A stretch of 64,000 nt of DNA from Nitrospira sp. MA-1. GTDB lineage: Bacteria > Nitrospirota > Nitrospiria > Nitrospirales > UBA8639. The notes under the pieces were generated by a model. It was not told the origin of the DNA, ran no database searches, and saw only the letters and a list, made by a program, of their open reading frames with translations. How positions within the stretch are numbered: the first letter of the stretch is position 1; each line of letters opens with the position of its first letter. This document shows, piece after piece, positions 45,651 through 54,701 of the stretch. The DNA lies in contig JAQJDB010000007.1 of assembly GCA_032139905.1 (NCBI GenBank), positions 1,054,001 through 1,118,000 of the forward strand, written 5' to 3'. The translations under genes and the position numbers were made by a program.

Positions 45651-46477
45651 TGGATTCGGATCCTGTTATTGCCGTGCCGGCCTATGGGCTTCGAGATGTG
45701 ACGTTTCGCTATGCCACGTCTTCCCGCGACACATCCGAGTCGGTGCTGAAAAACCTCACTTGCACGATTGATTCGGGGAAGATTCTTGGCATTCTTGGTC
45801 CGAATGGATCCGGCAAAAGTACCTTACTTAAGCTTCTGGCCCGTGTCCTGCGTCAGGGGTCCGGCACCATTGAGTTGTTCGGAAATTCCTTTTCACTCCT
45901 GTCGCAGGCTGATGTGGCCAGGCGCGTGGCGTTGGTTCCTCAAGAGACCATGCAGATTTTCCCCTTTACCATCGCAGAAATGGTGCTGATGGGACGATTT
46001 CCTCATCATCGGGGTTGGGGTGGCTGGCATTGGGAGGATTCCGACGACTGGCGAATCGCGCATCAGGCGATGGAAGACCTGGATGTCACTCGCCTGGGGT
46101 CCAGGCTGGTTACGGATGTGTCAGGAGGGGAACGTCAGCGGGCAGTGATTGCCCGTGCCCTTACTCAGGAGCCACAGATATTGCTCTTGGATGAACCAAC
46201 CGCTTTTTTAGATTTGCACCATCAGTTGGATATTGCGCGAATTCTTCGGCGGCTGAATAGGGAGCGTGGCCTTACGGTGATTCTGGTGTCTCATGATTTG
46301 AATCTGGCCAGTCAATACTGTGATCGCCTGATGTTGTTACACCATGGACGGATTGTGGAGGTTGGATCTCCTTTAGAAGTTCTGCGTCCTGACCTGTTGG
46401 AATCGGTGTACGGGTGCCCGGTTCTGGTAGATGGTCATCCTCAATCCGGGTTACCCCGAGTGTCGTTGCCGGTGTGA
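45647..46477 (+). CDS. btuD: Cobalamin ABC transporter ATPase BtuD
   Basis: The 276-residue ATPase has Walker A GPNGSGKST (about 51-59), a Q-loop (LVPQETMQIFPFTIAEMVLM), the signature VSGGERQRAVIARAL, Walker [14 protein letters not shown] and the switch SHDLNLASQYCDRL. These match the FepC/BtuD group. It overlaps btuC as ATGA and closes the first riboswitch-controlled unit, which then ends before a second riboswitch. Confidence 0.92.
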   Translation: MMDSDPVIAVPAYGLRDVTFRYATSSRDTSESVLKNLTCTIDSGKILGILGPNGSGKSTLLKLLARVLRQGSGTIELFGNSFSLLSQADVARRVALVPQETMQIFPFTIAEMVLMGRFPHHRGWGGWHWEDSDDWRIAHQAMEDLDVTRLGSRLVTDVSGGERQRAVIARALTQEPQILLLDEPTAFLDLHHQLDIARILRRLNRERGLTVILVSHDLNLASQYCDRLMLLHHGRIVEVGSPLEVLRPDLLESVYGCPVLVDGHPQSGLPRVSLPV

Positions 46478-46549
46478 GGGAGTCAAGCCATGAAGTGTCT
46501 TGAGGTGTGTGGGTATCGGTATTAACCATTTAACAAAGGAGTAGGGTTA

Positions 46550-46708
46550 TTTAGAGGGAAATCGACGGTTGTGACGGGGAAGCTGGTGTAAATCCAGCAC
46601 GGTGCCGCCACTGTAAGCGGGGAGTAATTCTGCAAGAATCCATTGTGGACCTGGTGTCCATGAGAAGGCGCAGAAACGCGAAGATCCGCAAGTCAGGATA
46701 CCCGACAA
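46550..46708 (+). ncRNA. Cobalamin riboswitch (second) upstream of btuB
   Basis: This is a near-textbook cobalamin element: GGGGAAGCTGGTGTAAATCC, then GGTGCCGCCACTGTAAGCGG, a peripheral stem with gtccatgagaaggcgcag, and the closing AAGTCAGGATACCCGAC at about 46690-46706. The start of btuB is 46 bp beyond, in reach of a ribosome-binding-site sequestering platform (aaagggaggt before the ATG). It should repress btuB and the long operon behind it when cobalamin is plentiful. Confidence 0.93.
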
Positions 46709-46753
46709 TCAGTCTCTTCCATAAAACCCCTTCGTGCGAAAGGGAGGTGGATC

Positions 46754-48781
46754 ATGTTTTCAGGAATTTTGCGTTCATGTTTTCTCGTCGTATGTTTTCG
46801 AATTTTTGGATTGATCGTCATATCTCTATTCTTTCCAATCATGGTTGCGGCAGCAGATCCTCAAGATTCCGAACCTATCGTGGAGTTTGAGCCTATGGTG
46901 GTGACGGCTACGAAAACACCCGTTCCTCTTAGTCAAGTCACGAGCGCAGTGGAAGTCATAACAGAAGAGAGCATGCAGCGTCGGCACAGTCGAACCCTTG
47001 TGGATGCCATCAGTTTGAGCCAAGGTGTGTCGACGTTTTCCTCTGGTGGGCCAGGGACGAATAATACCGTGAGGATTCGCGGAGGGAGTTCGGCTCAAAC
47101 GTTAGTACTGATTGATGGTGCCATTGTGAACAGTGCGACACTCGGGGAGTTTAATTTTGGTACCGTGACCACGGACAATATCGAATCCGTGACCGTCCTG
47201 CGTGGGGCGCAGAGCATGCTGTGGGGTTCTGATGCTGCCGGTGGGGTGGTCGACATTCGAACCAAGCGCGGTACGGGTGAGCCGGTTGCCAGAATCTTTT
47301 CAGAGTATGGGTCCTATAATTCGATTCGAGAAGGAGGGAGTTTTGCCGGACAAATGGGACCGGTCGACTTTTCTGCCACCTTAACGCGTTGGGATATGAC
47401 CAAATTTTCTTCGGTCAATTACCGGCGTGGGGCAACTGAACGGGATGCGTTTCGCAATTGGCAGGCGTCTTCGTTGTTAGGGGTGAAGGGGCCGTGGGAC
47501 GGGCGGTTGGAATTGGCGTTCCGCTGGATCAATAACGACATCGATCTCGATAGTCCCAGTACATTCGGCGGTCCTTTCGATGTGTTCAAAGCGAAATCCG
47601 CGAATGAACAATTTATTTATAGCGGGAGTTATCATCAACCGATTACTGACTGGTGGGATCAGAAGGTTACCTTCGCCCATGCCCAGGAAAGGTTAATCAC
47701 TCAGGCCGGGGATAACCAACGTAGCATTACCACAGGGCTGGAGAGTACACCTGGAGCGTTTGGCAATTCAGATATTCGAACCAAAAGTAATCGGATTGAA
47801 TGGCAGAGTAATTTTAAAATCGGGAAGCCTCTCCTTTTGACCGTTGGTTATCAATACAGAGAACAAATTGGAGAAAATAAAGGCACCTTTTCTGAAAAAA
47901 CGCTTTCAAGCAATGCCGGATTTGCACAGCTCCAATTGAATTTGTTTGACCGGTTTTTTGCCACCGGGGGATTCCGACAGGATTCCTATAATACATTTGG
48001 CGATGCGACGACCTATCGTGTAACGGGGGCGTATCTGCTCAAAGAAACCGGCACGAAACTTCGGACCAGTTATGCCACCGGATTTCGAGCTCCATCGATT
48101 AATGAACTATTTTTCCCGAATTTTGGGAACCCGAATCTCAAGCCGGAAAAAAGTCAGAGCTTCGATATTGGGATCGATCAAACGTTTTGGGACAAGCGCG
48201 TTACCTTGAGTGCAGGATATTTCTGGAACCGCTATCGCCAACTTATTGTCACGGCGTTTGACCCTGCAGGCTGTGCGCCTTTCTCACCTTTTGGGTTTTG
48301 TGCACAGAACATCGGGTCGGCGAAAAGTCAGGGGTGGGAGGGGAGCGCTAAGCTCGTCCTGGCTGAAGGGCTTCCATATATGAAGTTGCTGGATCTTCAG
48401 GGGCAGTATACCTATACGATCACGAGGGACCTGGAGACAGGGTCCCGGCTGCCGCGCTGGCCGGTTCATCAGGGGAGTGTTGTGTTGACCTATCAACCCA
48501 TTGCTCCTTTGAGTATGACCACCACGTTCCGCTATGTGGGTTCTCGGTTTAACACGACCGGCGATCAACAGCCACTCCCGGATTTTTATCTCATCAATTT
48601 CTCGGCTTCGTATGACATTACGTCCTCCCTGCAGGGGTATGTCCGCGTGGATAATATTCTGAACCGGCATTATGAAGAAGTGCTGTATTTTGGCACGCCG
48701 GTGCGATCGGTGTTCGGTGGCATTCGAGTGACGTTTGACCTACCGGTATCAAAGACCTCCAGCGCGAGTGAAAAATCATGA
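46754..48781 (+). CDS. btuB: TonB-dependent cobalamin receptor BtuB
   Basis: The 675-residue outer-membrane receptor has a signal peptide (about 1-32), a TonB box-like PMVVTATKTP, a plug domain (ITEESMQRRHSRTLVDAISL, RGGSSAQTLVLIDG, LRGAQSMLWGSDAAGGVVDI) and a 22-strand barrel ending with aromatic IRVTFDLPV. The NELFFPNFGNPNLKPEKSQS segment is typical of such receptors. The riboswitch just upstream and the operon downstream identify cobalamin or a related corrinoid as the ligand. The stop overlaps cobB as ATGA. Confidence 0.93.
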   Translation: MFSGILRSCFLVVCFRIFGLIVISLFFPIMVAAADPQDSEPIVEFEPMVVTATKTPVPLSQVTSAVEVITEESMQRRHSRTLVDAISLSQGVSTFSSGGPGTNNTVRIRGGSSAQTLVLIDGAIVNSATLGEFNFGTVTTDNIESVTVLRGAQSMLWGSDAAGGVVDIRTKRGTGEPVARIFSEYGSYNSIREGGSFAGQMGPVDFSATLTRWDMTKFSSVNYRRGATERDAFRNWQASSLLGVKGPWDGRLELAFRWINNDIDLDSPSTFGGPFDVFKAKSANEQFIYSGSYHQPITDWWDQKVTFAHAQERLITQAGDNQRSITTGLESTPGAFGNSDIRTKSNRIEWQSNFKIGKPLLLTVGYQYREQIGENKGTFSEKTLSSNAGFAQLQLNLFDRFFATGGFRQDSYNTFGDATTYRVTGAYLLKETGTKLRTSYATGFRAPSINELFFPNFGNPNLKPEKSQSFDIGIDQTFWDKRVTLSAGYFWNRYRQLIVTAFDPAGCAPFSPFGFCAQNIGSAKSQGWEGSAKLVLAEGLPYMKLLDLQGQYTYTITRDLETGSRLPRWPVHQGSVVLTYQPIAPLSMTTTFRYVGSRFNTTGDQQPLPDFYLINFSASYDITSSLQGYVRVDNILNRHYEEVLYFGTPVRSVFGGIRVTFDLPVSKTSSASEKS

Positions 48782-50175
48782 GTTTTCCGAGGCTCGTCAT
48801 TGCGGGCACGCATAGTGGAGTCGGCAAAACGACGGTGACGCTAGCGTTACTGTCCGCGTTTCGCGCCCAGGGTCGCACGATTCAACCGTTTAAAGTCGGG
48901 CCGGATTTTCTGGATCCGGGGCATCATCAGTTGGCCAGTGGCAGGGAATCCCGGAACCTTGATGGGTGGATGCTCGGGGCGGTATTGAACCGAACGATTT
49001 TTCAAGAAGCGGCTCACGGTGCCGACCTCTCGATTATTGAAGGCATGATGGGTCTCTTTGATGGAAGTTCCCCGGTCAAAGAAACGGGGAGCACGGCTGA
49101 ATTGGCGCACCAACTGAACGCGCCGATCCTCCTGGTCGTGGATGGGAGTGCCATGGCCCGTTCGGCAGCCGCGATGGTCTATGGCTATGCACAATTCGAC
49201 CCTTCGTTGAATGTCGCCGGTGTGATTTTTAACCGGGTTAATAGTGAAGGCCATTACCTGTTATTAAAGGAGGCGGTCGAACAGGAAACCCGTATTCCGG
49301 TTGTAGGCTACCTCGCTACTGATTCGGAGGTGACTATTCCTGACCGGCATTTGGGATTACGGACGGCTTTGGAGGGTTCGGGGACTGAATTGTATGCCAA
49401 GCTCGGTCAACTGGCATCCGCAACAATCGATTTGGATCGCGTTGAACAGTTAGCTCAGGCCAGTCCTGAAATGCTCGTCACGAATTCTGGCATGCCGGCT
49501 AAGGCTTCCAGTCCGGTGAATCAAGCGGTAAGAATCGCAGTGGCGTTTGATCCGGCTTTTTGTTTTTACTATCCAGAAAATCTCCAACTTCTTGAAAAGG
49601 CGGGTGGAGAGTTGGTCCGGTTTTCTCCCATGAAGGATTCGTCACTTCCCGATGTGGATCTGGTGTATCTGGGAGGAGGATATCCGGAGATCTACGCCGA
49701 GGTGTTACAACGGAACAGCACTATGCGTCAGTCCATTCAGGCTTTTGCGGCAAGGGGTGGAGTGGTCTATGCGGAATGTGGCGGATTGATGTATCTGGCC
49801 AACACTCTCAGAGATTTTGATGGAACCGAGTACGACATGGCGGGGGTGATCCCGGCTGAAACGGCGATGAGCCGGACAACGATGACTTTGGGGTATCGTG
49901 AGTTGGCTGTGACTCGCGGAGGACCTATCGGGGACGAGGGAGTGCGGATTCGTGGGCATGAGTTCCATTATTCGACGCTTTCACCCAAAGGAAATCTGGA
50001 ATATCTCGGGCATCTCACGGATGCGCAAGGACGGGACCGGGGAGGGGATGGCATTACAGTAGGGAATGTCATCGCTCTGTATACACATTTGCATTTTTCC
50101 AGTCACCCTCATGTCCCTGCGGCTTTGGTCGAAGCGGCAAGGGGTGAAGCGGGGATGAGAAAGGGTAGGCGATGA
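48778..50175 (+). CDS. cobB: Cobyrinate a,c-diamide synthase (CobB/CbiA)
   Basis: The 465-residue enzyme amidates the a and c side chains of cobyrinic acid with glutamine and ATP. The synthetase half has AGTHSGVGKTT (7-17) and FKVGPDFLDPGHH. The class I glutaminase half has Cys334 (YAECGGLMYL) and a C-terminal THLHFSSHP that supplies the His. In a locus without corrin-ring enzymes this activity serves salvage of incompletely amidated corrinoids, or the ring genes lie elsewhere. It overlaps both neighbours by four bases, so it is fully embedded in the operon. Confidence 0.93.
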   Translation: MSFPRLVIAGTHSGVGKTTVTLALLSAFRAQGRTIQPFKVGPDFLDPGHHQLASGRESRNLDGWMLGAVLNRTIFQEAAHGADLSIIEGMMGLFDGSSPVKETGSTAELAHQLNAPILLVVDGSAMARSAAAMVYGYAQFDPSLNVAGVIFNRVNSEGHYLLLKEAVEQETRIPVVGYLATDSEVTIPDRHLGLRTALEGSGTELYAKLGQLASATIDLDRVEQLAQASPEMLVTNSGMPAKASSPVNQAVRIAVAFDPAFCFYYPENLQLLEKAGGELVRFSPMKDSSLPDVDLVYLGGGYPEIYAEVLQRNSTMRQSIQAFAARGGVVYAECGGLMYLANTLRDFDGTEYDMAGVIPAETAMSRTTMTLGYRELAVTRGGPIGDEGVRIRGHEFHYSTLSPKGNLEYLGHLTDAQGRDRGGDGITVGNVIALYTHLHFSSHPHVPAALVEAARGEAGMRKGRR

Positions 50176-50768
50176 GCGATCAAAGTCATCAGGCTCGCAT
50201 GGAGCGGTTAAAAGCCAGTGTGGATCAACGAATTGCCGCGGCACAGGAAGAAAAAGGTCTATTAATGGTCCACACCGGTGCAGGCAAAGGCAAAACCACG
50301 GCAGCATTGGGCATGGCCATCAGATGTCTCGGACATGGTATGAACGTGGCAGTTGTGCAATTTATCAAAGGGGCCATTGATACGGCAGAAGAGCGCATCT
50401 TGAAAAGCTTCGGCAGCCAGGTGGTCTTTCTTCGAATGGGTGAAGGGTATACCTGGGAAACCCAGGATCGTGAACGGGATGCACAGGTAGCTCAAGATGC
50501 GTGGACAGAAGTAGAAAAGCTTCTTCAAGATCCATCCTTTGGCATGGTCATTCTGGATGAACTGAATATCGCGATCCATCATGAATATGTCTCGCTTGAA
50601 CAGGTGCTGAAGGCGGTGGATCAACGTCCTTCCGGACTTCATGTGGTCATTACCGGGCGGGGTGCGAAACCGGAGCTCATTGAAGCCGCTGACCTGGTTT
50701 CGGAAATGAAAATGATTAAGCATCCCTTTCGCAAAGGCATCAAGGCTCAAAAAGGAGTCGAATTTTGA
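50172..50768 (+). CDS. cobO: Corrinoid adenosyltransferase, CobO/BtuR type
   Basis: The 198-residue enzyme transfers the adenosyl group of ATP to cob(I)yrinic acid a,c-diamide and related corrinoids. The family P-loop is GAGKGKTTAALGMAIRCLG (36-54), followed by VAVVQFIKG, the ILDELNIAIHH motif and a C-terminal MKMIKHPFRKGIKAQKGVEF. Overlaps cobB (ATGA) and bluB (TTGA). The locus has a second, unrelated adenosyltransferase (PduO type) at 52313, so the two may act on different substrates or conditions. Confidence 0.95.
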   Translation: MSDQSHQARMERLKASVDQRIAAAQEEKGLLMVHTGAGKGKTTAALGMAIRCLGHGMNVAVVQFIKGAIDTAEERILKSFGSQVVFLRMGEGYTWETQDRERDAQVAQDAWTEVEKLLQDPSFGMVILDELNIAIHHEYVSLEQVLKAVDQRPSGLHVVITGRGAKPELIEAADLVSEMKMIKHPFRKGIKAQKGVEF

Positions 50769-51484
50769 AACAGAGTATCTCTCAAAGCGTGGGGGCCTTT
50801 TCCGCTGAAGAGCGTGAGGCCGTCTATCGTGCGATATTTGAACGACGAGATGTCCGCAAAAATTTCCTTCCCGATCAGATTCCAGAAGAAACCCTTCGTC
50901 GAATCCTGTTGGCCGCGCATCACGCTGGATCCGTTGGCTATATGCAGCCTTGGGATTTTTTGATCATTCAGGATTCGGACACCAAGCATGCGGTGAAAAA
51001 CCTTTTTGTGCAAGCCAATGATGCGGCAGCCTTGCAGTATAAGGGAGAGGAATCAAGTCGGTATCGAGGGCTGAAGCTTGAAGGGATTCAAGAAGCCCCT
51101 ATCAATATCTGTGTGACCTGCACTCGTGATCGTGGTGGCCCGTCAGTCCTCGGTCGTGCGACCGTTCCCGAGACGGATTTGTATAGTACGTGCTGCGCGA
51201 TTCAAAACCTCTGGCTTTCGGCACGAGCCGAAGGTATCGGGGTGGGTTGGGTGTCAATTCTGAATTATGATTCTTTAAAAAGAGTCTTAGACATTCCTCA
51301 AACGGTTTGTATTATTGCCTATTTGTGTGTCGGCTATGTGTCCGGTTTTGCTCATCAACCGGATCTTGAAAAAGCAGGATGGCGCAAACGATTGCCACTT
51401 GAGGAACTCGTGCATTATGAGAAATGGGGAAAGCGCAGTCGCGATGAATCCGATTCTTCCGGCCCCGACCCCACATCTCAATAA
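50765..51484 (+). CDS. bluB: 5,6-dimethylbenzimidazole synthase BluB
   Basis: The 239-residue flavoprotein-fold enzyme uses O2 to cut reduced FMN and form the lower ligand of B12. It has the nitroreductase-like opening FERRDVRKNFLPDQIPEETL, LLAAHHAGSVGYMQPWDF and the closing GVGWVSILNYDSLKRVL with LCVGYVSGFAHQP. The start is TTG in the overlap TTGA with cobO. It shows that the cell makes its own DMB aerobically, consistent with CobT, CobU and CobS downstream. The Asp residue needed for catalysis in known BluB proteins was not located by eye. Confidence 0.92.
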   Translation: MKQSISQSVGAFSAEEREAVYRAIFERRDVRKNFLPDQIPEETLRRILLAAHHAGSVGYMQPWDFLIIQDSDTKHAVKNLFVQANDAAALQYKGEESSRYRGLKLEGIQEAPINICVTCTRDRGGPSVLGRATVPETDLYSTCCAIQNLWLSARAEGIGVGWVSILNYDSLKRVLDIPQTVCIIAYLCVGYVSGFAHQPDLEKAGWRKRLPLEELVHYEKWGKRSRDESDSSGPDPTSQ

Positions 51485-51522
51485 GGCTTCTGCCGTAACC
51501 AGAGAATTTGGAGGAAAAGTTG

Positions 51523-52203
51523 GTGAAGACGGTGCCCTCTCCACTTCAGATCGATCTACAATATCACTGTCTGATTGTCCGGTTTCCGGGGAATTTTAAT
51601 TGTCTGAGTTGGGCGCCTTGGAATGGTGGGGACGCTTACGTCTCCGCGGTCGCGAATGTCCAGGTGGGCCTTCACGGATCCTCTACTTCGGCCACCCTGG
51701 CGGAGGATTTTGGGGTTCTGTTCAAAGCACATTCTCTCATTCCCGAAGAGACCATCGGATTAATGACGGCTGCGAACGTGAGTGCGTTTACCGACTGTTT
51801 TCTGAATTCATCAGGTGCCTGGGTGCATGTGCTCGTGACTGTCGGACTATCCAATGCCCGCTCCGTTTTAGACGATGCCGATGTTGAGCTGGGTTATCGA
51901 TGCGATTCGGTCGGAACCGTGAATGTGGTGATGGCGACCAATGCTCTTCCGACTATTGCCGGACGTATTCAAGCGGTACATATCGCTTCCTCGGCCAAAG
52001 CTGCCGCGTTTCGAGATAACGGTGTCACCAGTCGCAAGTCCGATCGTCCGGCCGATTTAACCGGGACCGATTGTCTTGTGGTAGGGGCCAGCGGTGAAAT
52101 TAAAGAAGATCATTGTGGTCTTCACACGGTTCTTGGGGAAATGATGGGCCGGGCTGTGTATGCATCGGTGGCACAAGGCATTACGCAATACAGGAGGTCT
52201 TAA
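51523..52203 (+). CDS. cbiZ: Adenosylcobinamide amidohydrolase CbiZ
   Basis: The 226-residue enzyme cleaves the aminopropanol (or nucleotide loop) arm of adenosylcobinamide to give adenosylcobyric acid, so imported corrinoids with a wrong lower ligand can be remodelled. Family features are LSWAPWNGG near residue 26, VGLMTAANVSAF, GTVNVVMATNALPTIAGRIQ and the ending DLTGTDCLVVGAS. The start is GTG at 51523, preceded by gagg at 51511-51514 with 8 bases between; TTG at 51520 is an alternative. With cobU and cbiB both present, the pathway can loop through cobyric acid. Confidence 0.88.
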   Translation: MKTVPSPLQIDLQYHCLIVRFPGNFNCLSWAPWNGGDAYVSAVANVQVGLHGSSTSATLAEDFGVLFKAHSLIPEETIGLMTAANVSAFTDCFLNSSGAWVHVLVTVGLSNARSVLDDADVELGYRCDSVGTVNVVMATNALPTIAGRIQAVHIASSAKAAAFRDNGVTSRKSDRPADLTGTDCLVVGASGEIKEDHCGLHTVLGEMMGRAVYASVAQGITQYRRS

Positions 52204-52312
52204 GCCTTGAGCTGGTTTGATGATTAACGATACGATGGTGGCAATATTCTCTTAGTCCCTGGACAACTGAAGACCAAACGGATTATTCAACTTTTTTCTG
52301 GAGATTTAGACA

Positions 52313-52912
52313 ATGCGGATATCCAAAGTGTATACCCGTACAGGTGATGCGGGGAAAACCCGATTGGCTGGAGGACAGGAAGTCTGGAAAGATTCCGTTC
52401 GGGTGGAAGCCTATGGCACGGTGGACGAATTAAATTCCATGCTTGGCTTGGCTCGTGTGTCGAATGGACAGGCCGGAACGAGTGCTGAGGTTTCTGAGGA
52501 TATGGGAAAGATTTTGAAGTGGACGCAAAATAAATTATTTGATTTGGGTGGTATTCTCGCTACAGCTCCGGGAGAATCCTTCCCGAATATGCCAACCGTG
52601 ACTCCGGAAGATGTGGCCCACTTGGAACATCTTATTGATGAGTGCCAAAAGGATCTGGCGCCCTTGAAAGAATTTATTTTGCCCGGTGGGGGAGAACTCG
52701 CCGCGTTGCTGCATGTCGCCCGTACCATTTGTCGTCGTGCCGAACGGTTGTGTGTCACGCTGTCGAGGGAAGAACCGATCGAGCGCGAATTGGTTGTTTT
52801 TCTCAATCGGCTTAGTGATGCGTTATTTGTGTTTGCCCGGTGGGTGACGAACAAACAGGGAGAAGCAGAATTCCTGTGGGAGAGAGAACAGCCAATTTTA
52901 CCAAAGAGCTAG
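52313..52912 (+). CDS. Cob(I)alamin adenosyltransferase, PduO type
   Basis: The 199-residue trimeric-type adenosyltransferase has MRISKVYTRTGDAGKTRLAG (1-20, N-terminal ATP-binding), VEAYGTVDELNSMLGLARV, LFDLGGILATAPGE, RTICRRAERLCVTLSREEPI and LNRLSDALFVFARWVTNKQG. These match the PduO/ATR group that makes adenosylcobalamin from cob(I)alamin. It is separated from cbiZ by 109 bp but continues in the same direction. The coexistence with CobO in one locus is the odd feature. Confidence 0.92.
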   Translation: MRISKVYTRTGDAGKTRLAGGQEVWKDSVRVEAYGTVDELNSMLGLARVSNGQAGTSAEVSEDMGKILKWTQNKLFDLGGILATAPGESFPNMPTVTPEDVAHLEHLIDECQKDLAPLKEFILPGGGELAALLHVARTICRRAERLCVTLSREEPIERELVVFLNRLSDALFVFARWVTNKQGEAEFLWEREQPILPKS

Positions 52913-52952
52913 CAGGGTTCTATTTTTGTAATACGTTTTCAGAAACCATGCT

Positions 52953-53609
52953 GTGATGGTCCAATGGGTTGAGTTTAGTAAGAACAATTCTATGGGGTCT
53001 ATTCGTCAATCTCATCTGCGTCCCTTCAGGGAGGGTCTTTCTCCACTGTCAAAGGATTCTGGTCTTCATGCGACAAAGAAAAAGGCCACAGACGCCTCTA
53101 ACCTGATATTTGTCCTTGGGGGAGCACGATCGGGAAAAAGTACGTTTGCGTTACAACAGGGCAAAGCAAAATCCCCACGGGCATTCGTCGCAACAGGAGA
53201 ACCGTTCGATCGGGAAATGGCGGGTCGCATACAGAAGCATCAGCGGTCGCGGGGCCGCGGGTGGGAGACCATTGAAATTCCTACCAGGATTTCCGAATGG
53301 CTGGCCGAAGAAGGGTCGAGCTATCCCAGTATTGTCGTTGATTGTTTAACGCTGTGGCTGAATAATCTCTTGCGAGATAAGGTGCGACCTTCGCAAGTCC
53401 CGACACATGTCAGGGCATTCCTTCGGTCCGCTCGGGCCTGTCGCGGTCAGGTTGTTGTGGTTAGTAATGAGTTAGGTCTCGGCTTGGTGCCCGGGGATGC
53501 GATCAGCCGGTCATTTCGAGATGTGGCGGGCCGGATGAATCAACTGGTCGCGGCTGAAGCTGATGAAGTCTATTTTTTGGTGAGTGGCCTGCCTCTCAGA
53601 CTGAAGTAA
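52953..53609 (+). CDS. cobU: Adenosylcobinamide kinase/guanylyltransferase CobU (CobP)
   Basis: The enzyme phosphorylates adenosylcobinamide and then attaches GMP. The P-loop is FVLGGARSGKSTFALQ (53-68), followed by AFVATGEPFDREMAGRIQKH (the guanylyl-acceptor region) and VVDCLTLWLNNLL. The ending VSNELGLGLVPGDAISRSFR is diagnostic. The N-terminal 48 residues before the P-loop are extra compared with the usual roughly 180-residue protein; an ATG at 52992 would shorten that by 13. The start is therefore uncertain. The stop is 3 bp before cobT. Confidence 0.92.
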   Translation: MMVQWVEFSKNNSMGSIRQSHLRPFREGLSPLSKDSGLHATKKKATDASNLIFVLGGARSGKSTFALQQGKAKSPRAFVATGEPFDREMAGRIQKHQRSRGRGWETIEIPTRISEWLAEEGSSYPSIVVDCLTLWLNNLLRDKVRPSQVPTHVRAFLRSARACRGQVVVVSNELGLGLVPGDAISRSFRDVAGRMNQLVAAEADEVYFLVSGLPLRLK

Positions 53610-53612
53610 CCG

Positions 53613-54701
53613 ATGAGCCATTCTTCTCCGTTCATTCAGGAAACTCTTTCGGCGATTCAACTGGTCTCAGATGCCGGTGTGCGTCGCGCTCAGTTGTCAT
53701 GGGATCGTCTAACGAAACCTCAGGGCAGCCTTGGTCGGCTAGAGTCCTTAGGAACCCAGTACGTCTCGATAACCCAGTCGCTTCCCGTAAAAAATCCGGA
53801 GGCCATGGTGTTTGTCCTGGCTGCGGATCATGGGGTGGCAAGAGAAGGTGTGAGCGCCTATCCCTCATCGGTCACGGCACAAATGGTCAAAAACTTTTTA
53901 CAAGGCGGGGCAGCGATCAATGTTTTGGCCCGCCAGATTGGAGCAAAGGTTCGCATCGTGGATATGGGCGTTCAAGAGGACATGGGTGCCCCATCCGGGT
54001 TGTGGGTGAGAAAGATCGGATTGGGGACCAGAAATTTTTGTGAAGGCCCTGCCATGAGTCGGGAACAAGCCGTTCAAAGTGTGGAAGATGGCATTCGTCT
54101 TGTCCAGGAAGCGCACGCTGACGGGATTCGATTAATTGGAGTCGGAGAAATGGGCATTGGGAATACCACTGTCAGCAGTGCCATTACTGCGGTGATGACC
54201 CGCCATTCTGTGGCCGACGTGACCGGGAAAGGCACAGGAGTGGATCCTTCGCAATTGGCGAAAAAAATTCAGGTGATTGAGCGGGGCATCCAACGAAATA
54301 CACCCGATGCTCACGATCCTTTGGATGTGCTGGCGAAGGTTGGGGGATTTGAAATCGGCGGATTGGTGGGGATTCTTGTGGGTGCGGCGGCATGTCGGGT
54401 GCCCGTGGTTCTGGACGGGTTTATTACCGGGGTCGCTGCATTGTTGGCCGTTGCCCTGGAGCCTCATTGTCAGGCCTATATGATTCCTTCCCATGTCTCT
54501 GCGGAACCCGGGCATCGTTTGATTATGCATGCATTAGGGTTTCATCCCCTGTTGGATTTGGATCTGCGGCTCGGGGAAGGCACGGGAGCCTGTTTGGCTA
54601 TCGGATTGCTTCAATCGAGTTTGGCCTGTTTGACGCAAATGGCCACATTCGAAAGCGCGGGTGTGGATGAGGCCGTACGACCGTTCCCGGAATTGGCATG
54701 A
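53613..54701 (+). CDS. cobT: Nicotinate-nucleotide-DMB phosphoribosyltransferase CobT
   Basis: The 362-residue enzyme moves phosphoribose from nicotinate mononucleotide to DMB, giving alpha-ribazole phosphate. Features are LTKPQGSLGRLESLG, VFVLAADHGVAREGVSAYPS, GEMGIGNTTVSSAI and the catalytic Glu at 322 in LGEGTGACLA. The length is usual for the family (about 350). Its overlap with cobS (ATGA) places it firmly in the nucleotide-loop assembly block cobU-cobT-cobS. Confidence 0.95.
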   Translation: MSHSSPFIQETLSAIQLVSDAGVRRAQLSWDRLTKPQGSLGRLESLGTQYVSITQSLPVKNPEAMVFVLAADHGVAREGVSAYPSSVTAQMVKNFLQGGAAINVLARQIGAKVRIVDMGVQEDMGAPSGLWVRKIGLGTRNFCEGPAMSREQAVQSVEDGIRLVQEAHADGIRLIGVGEMGIGNTTVSSAITAVMTRHSVADVTGKGTGVDPSQLAKKIQVIERGIQRNTPDAHDPLDVLAKVGGFEIGGLVGILVGAAACRVPVVLDGFITGVAALLAVALEPHCQAYMIPSHVSAEPGHRLIMHALGFHPLLDLDLRLGEGTGACLAIGLLQSSLACLTQMATFESAGVDEAVRPFPELA

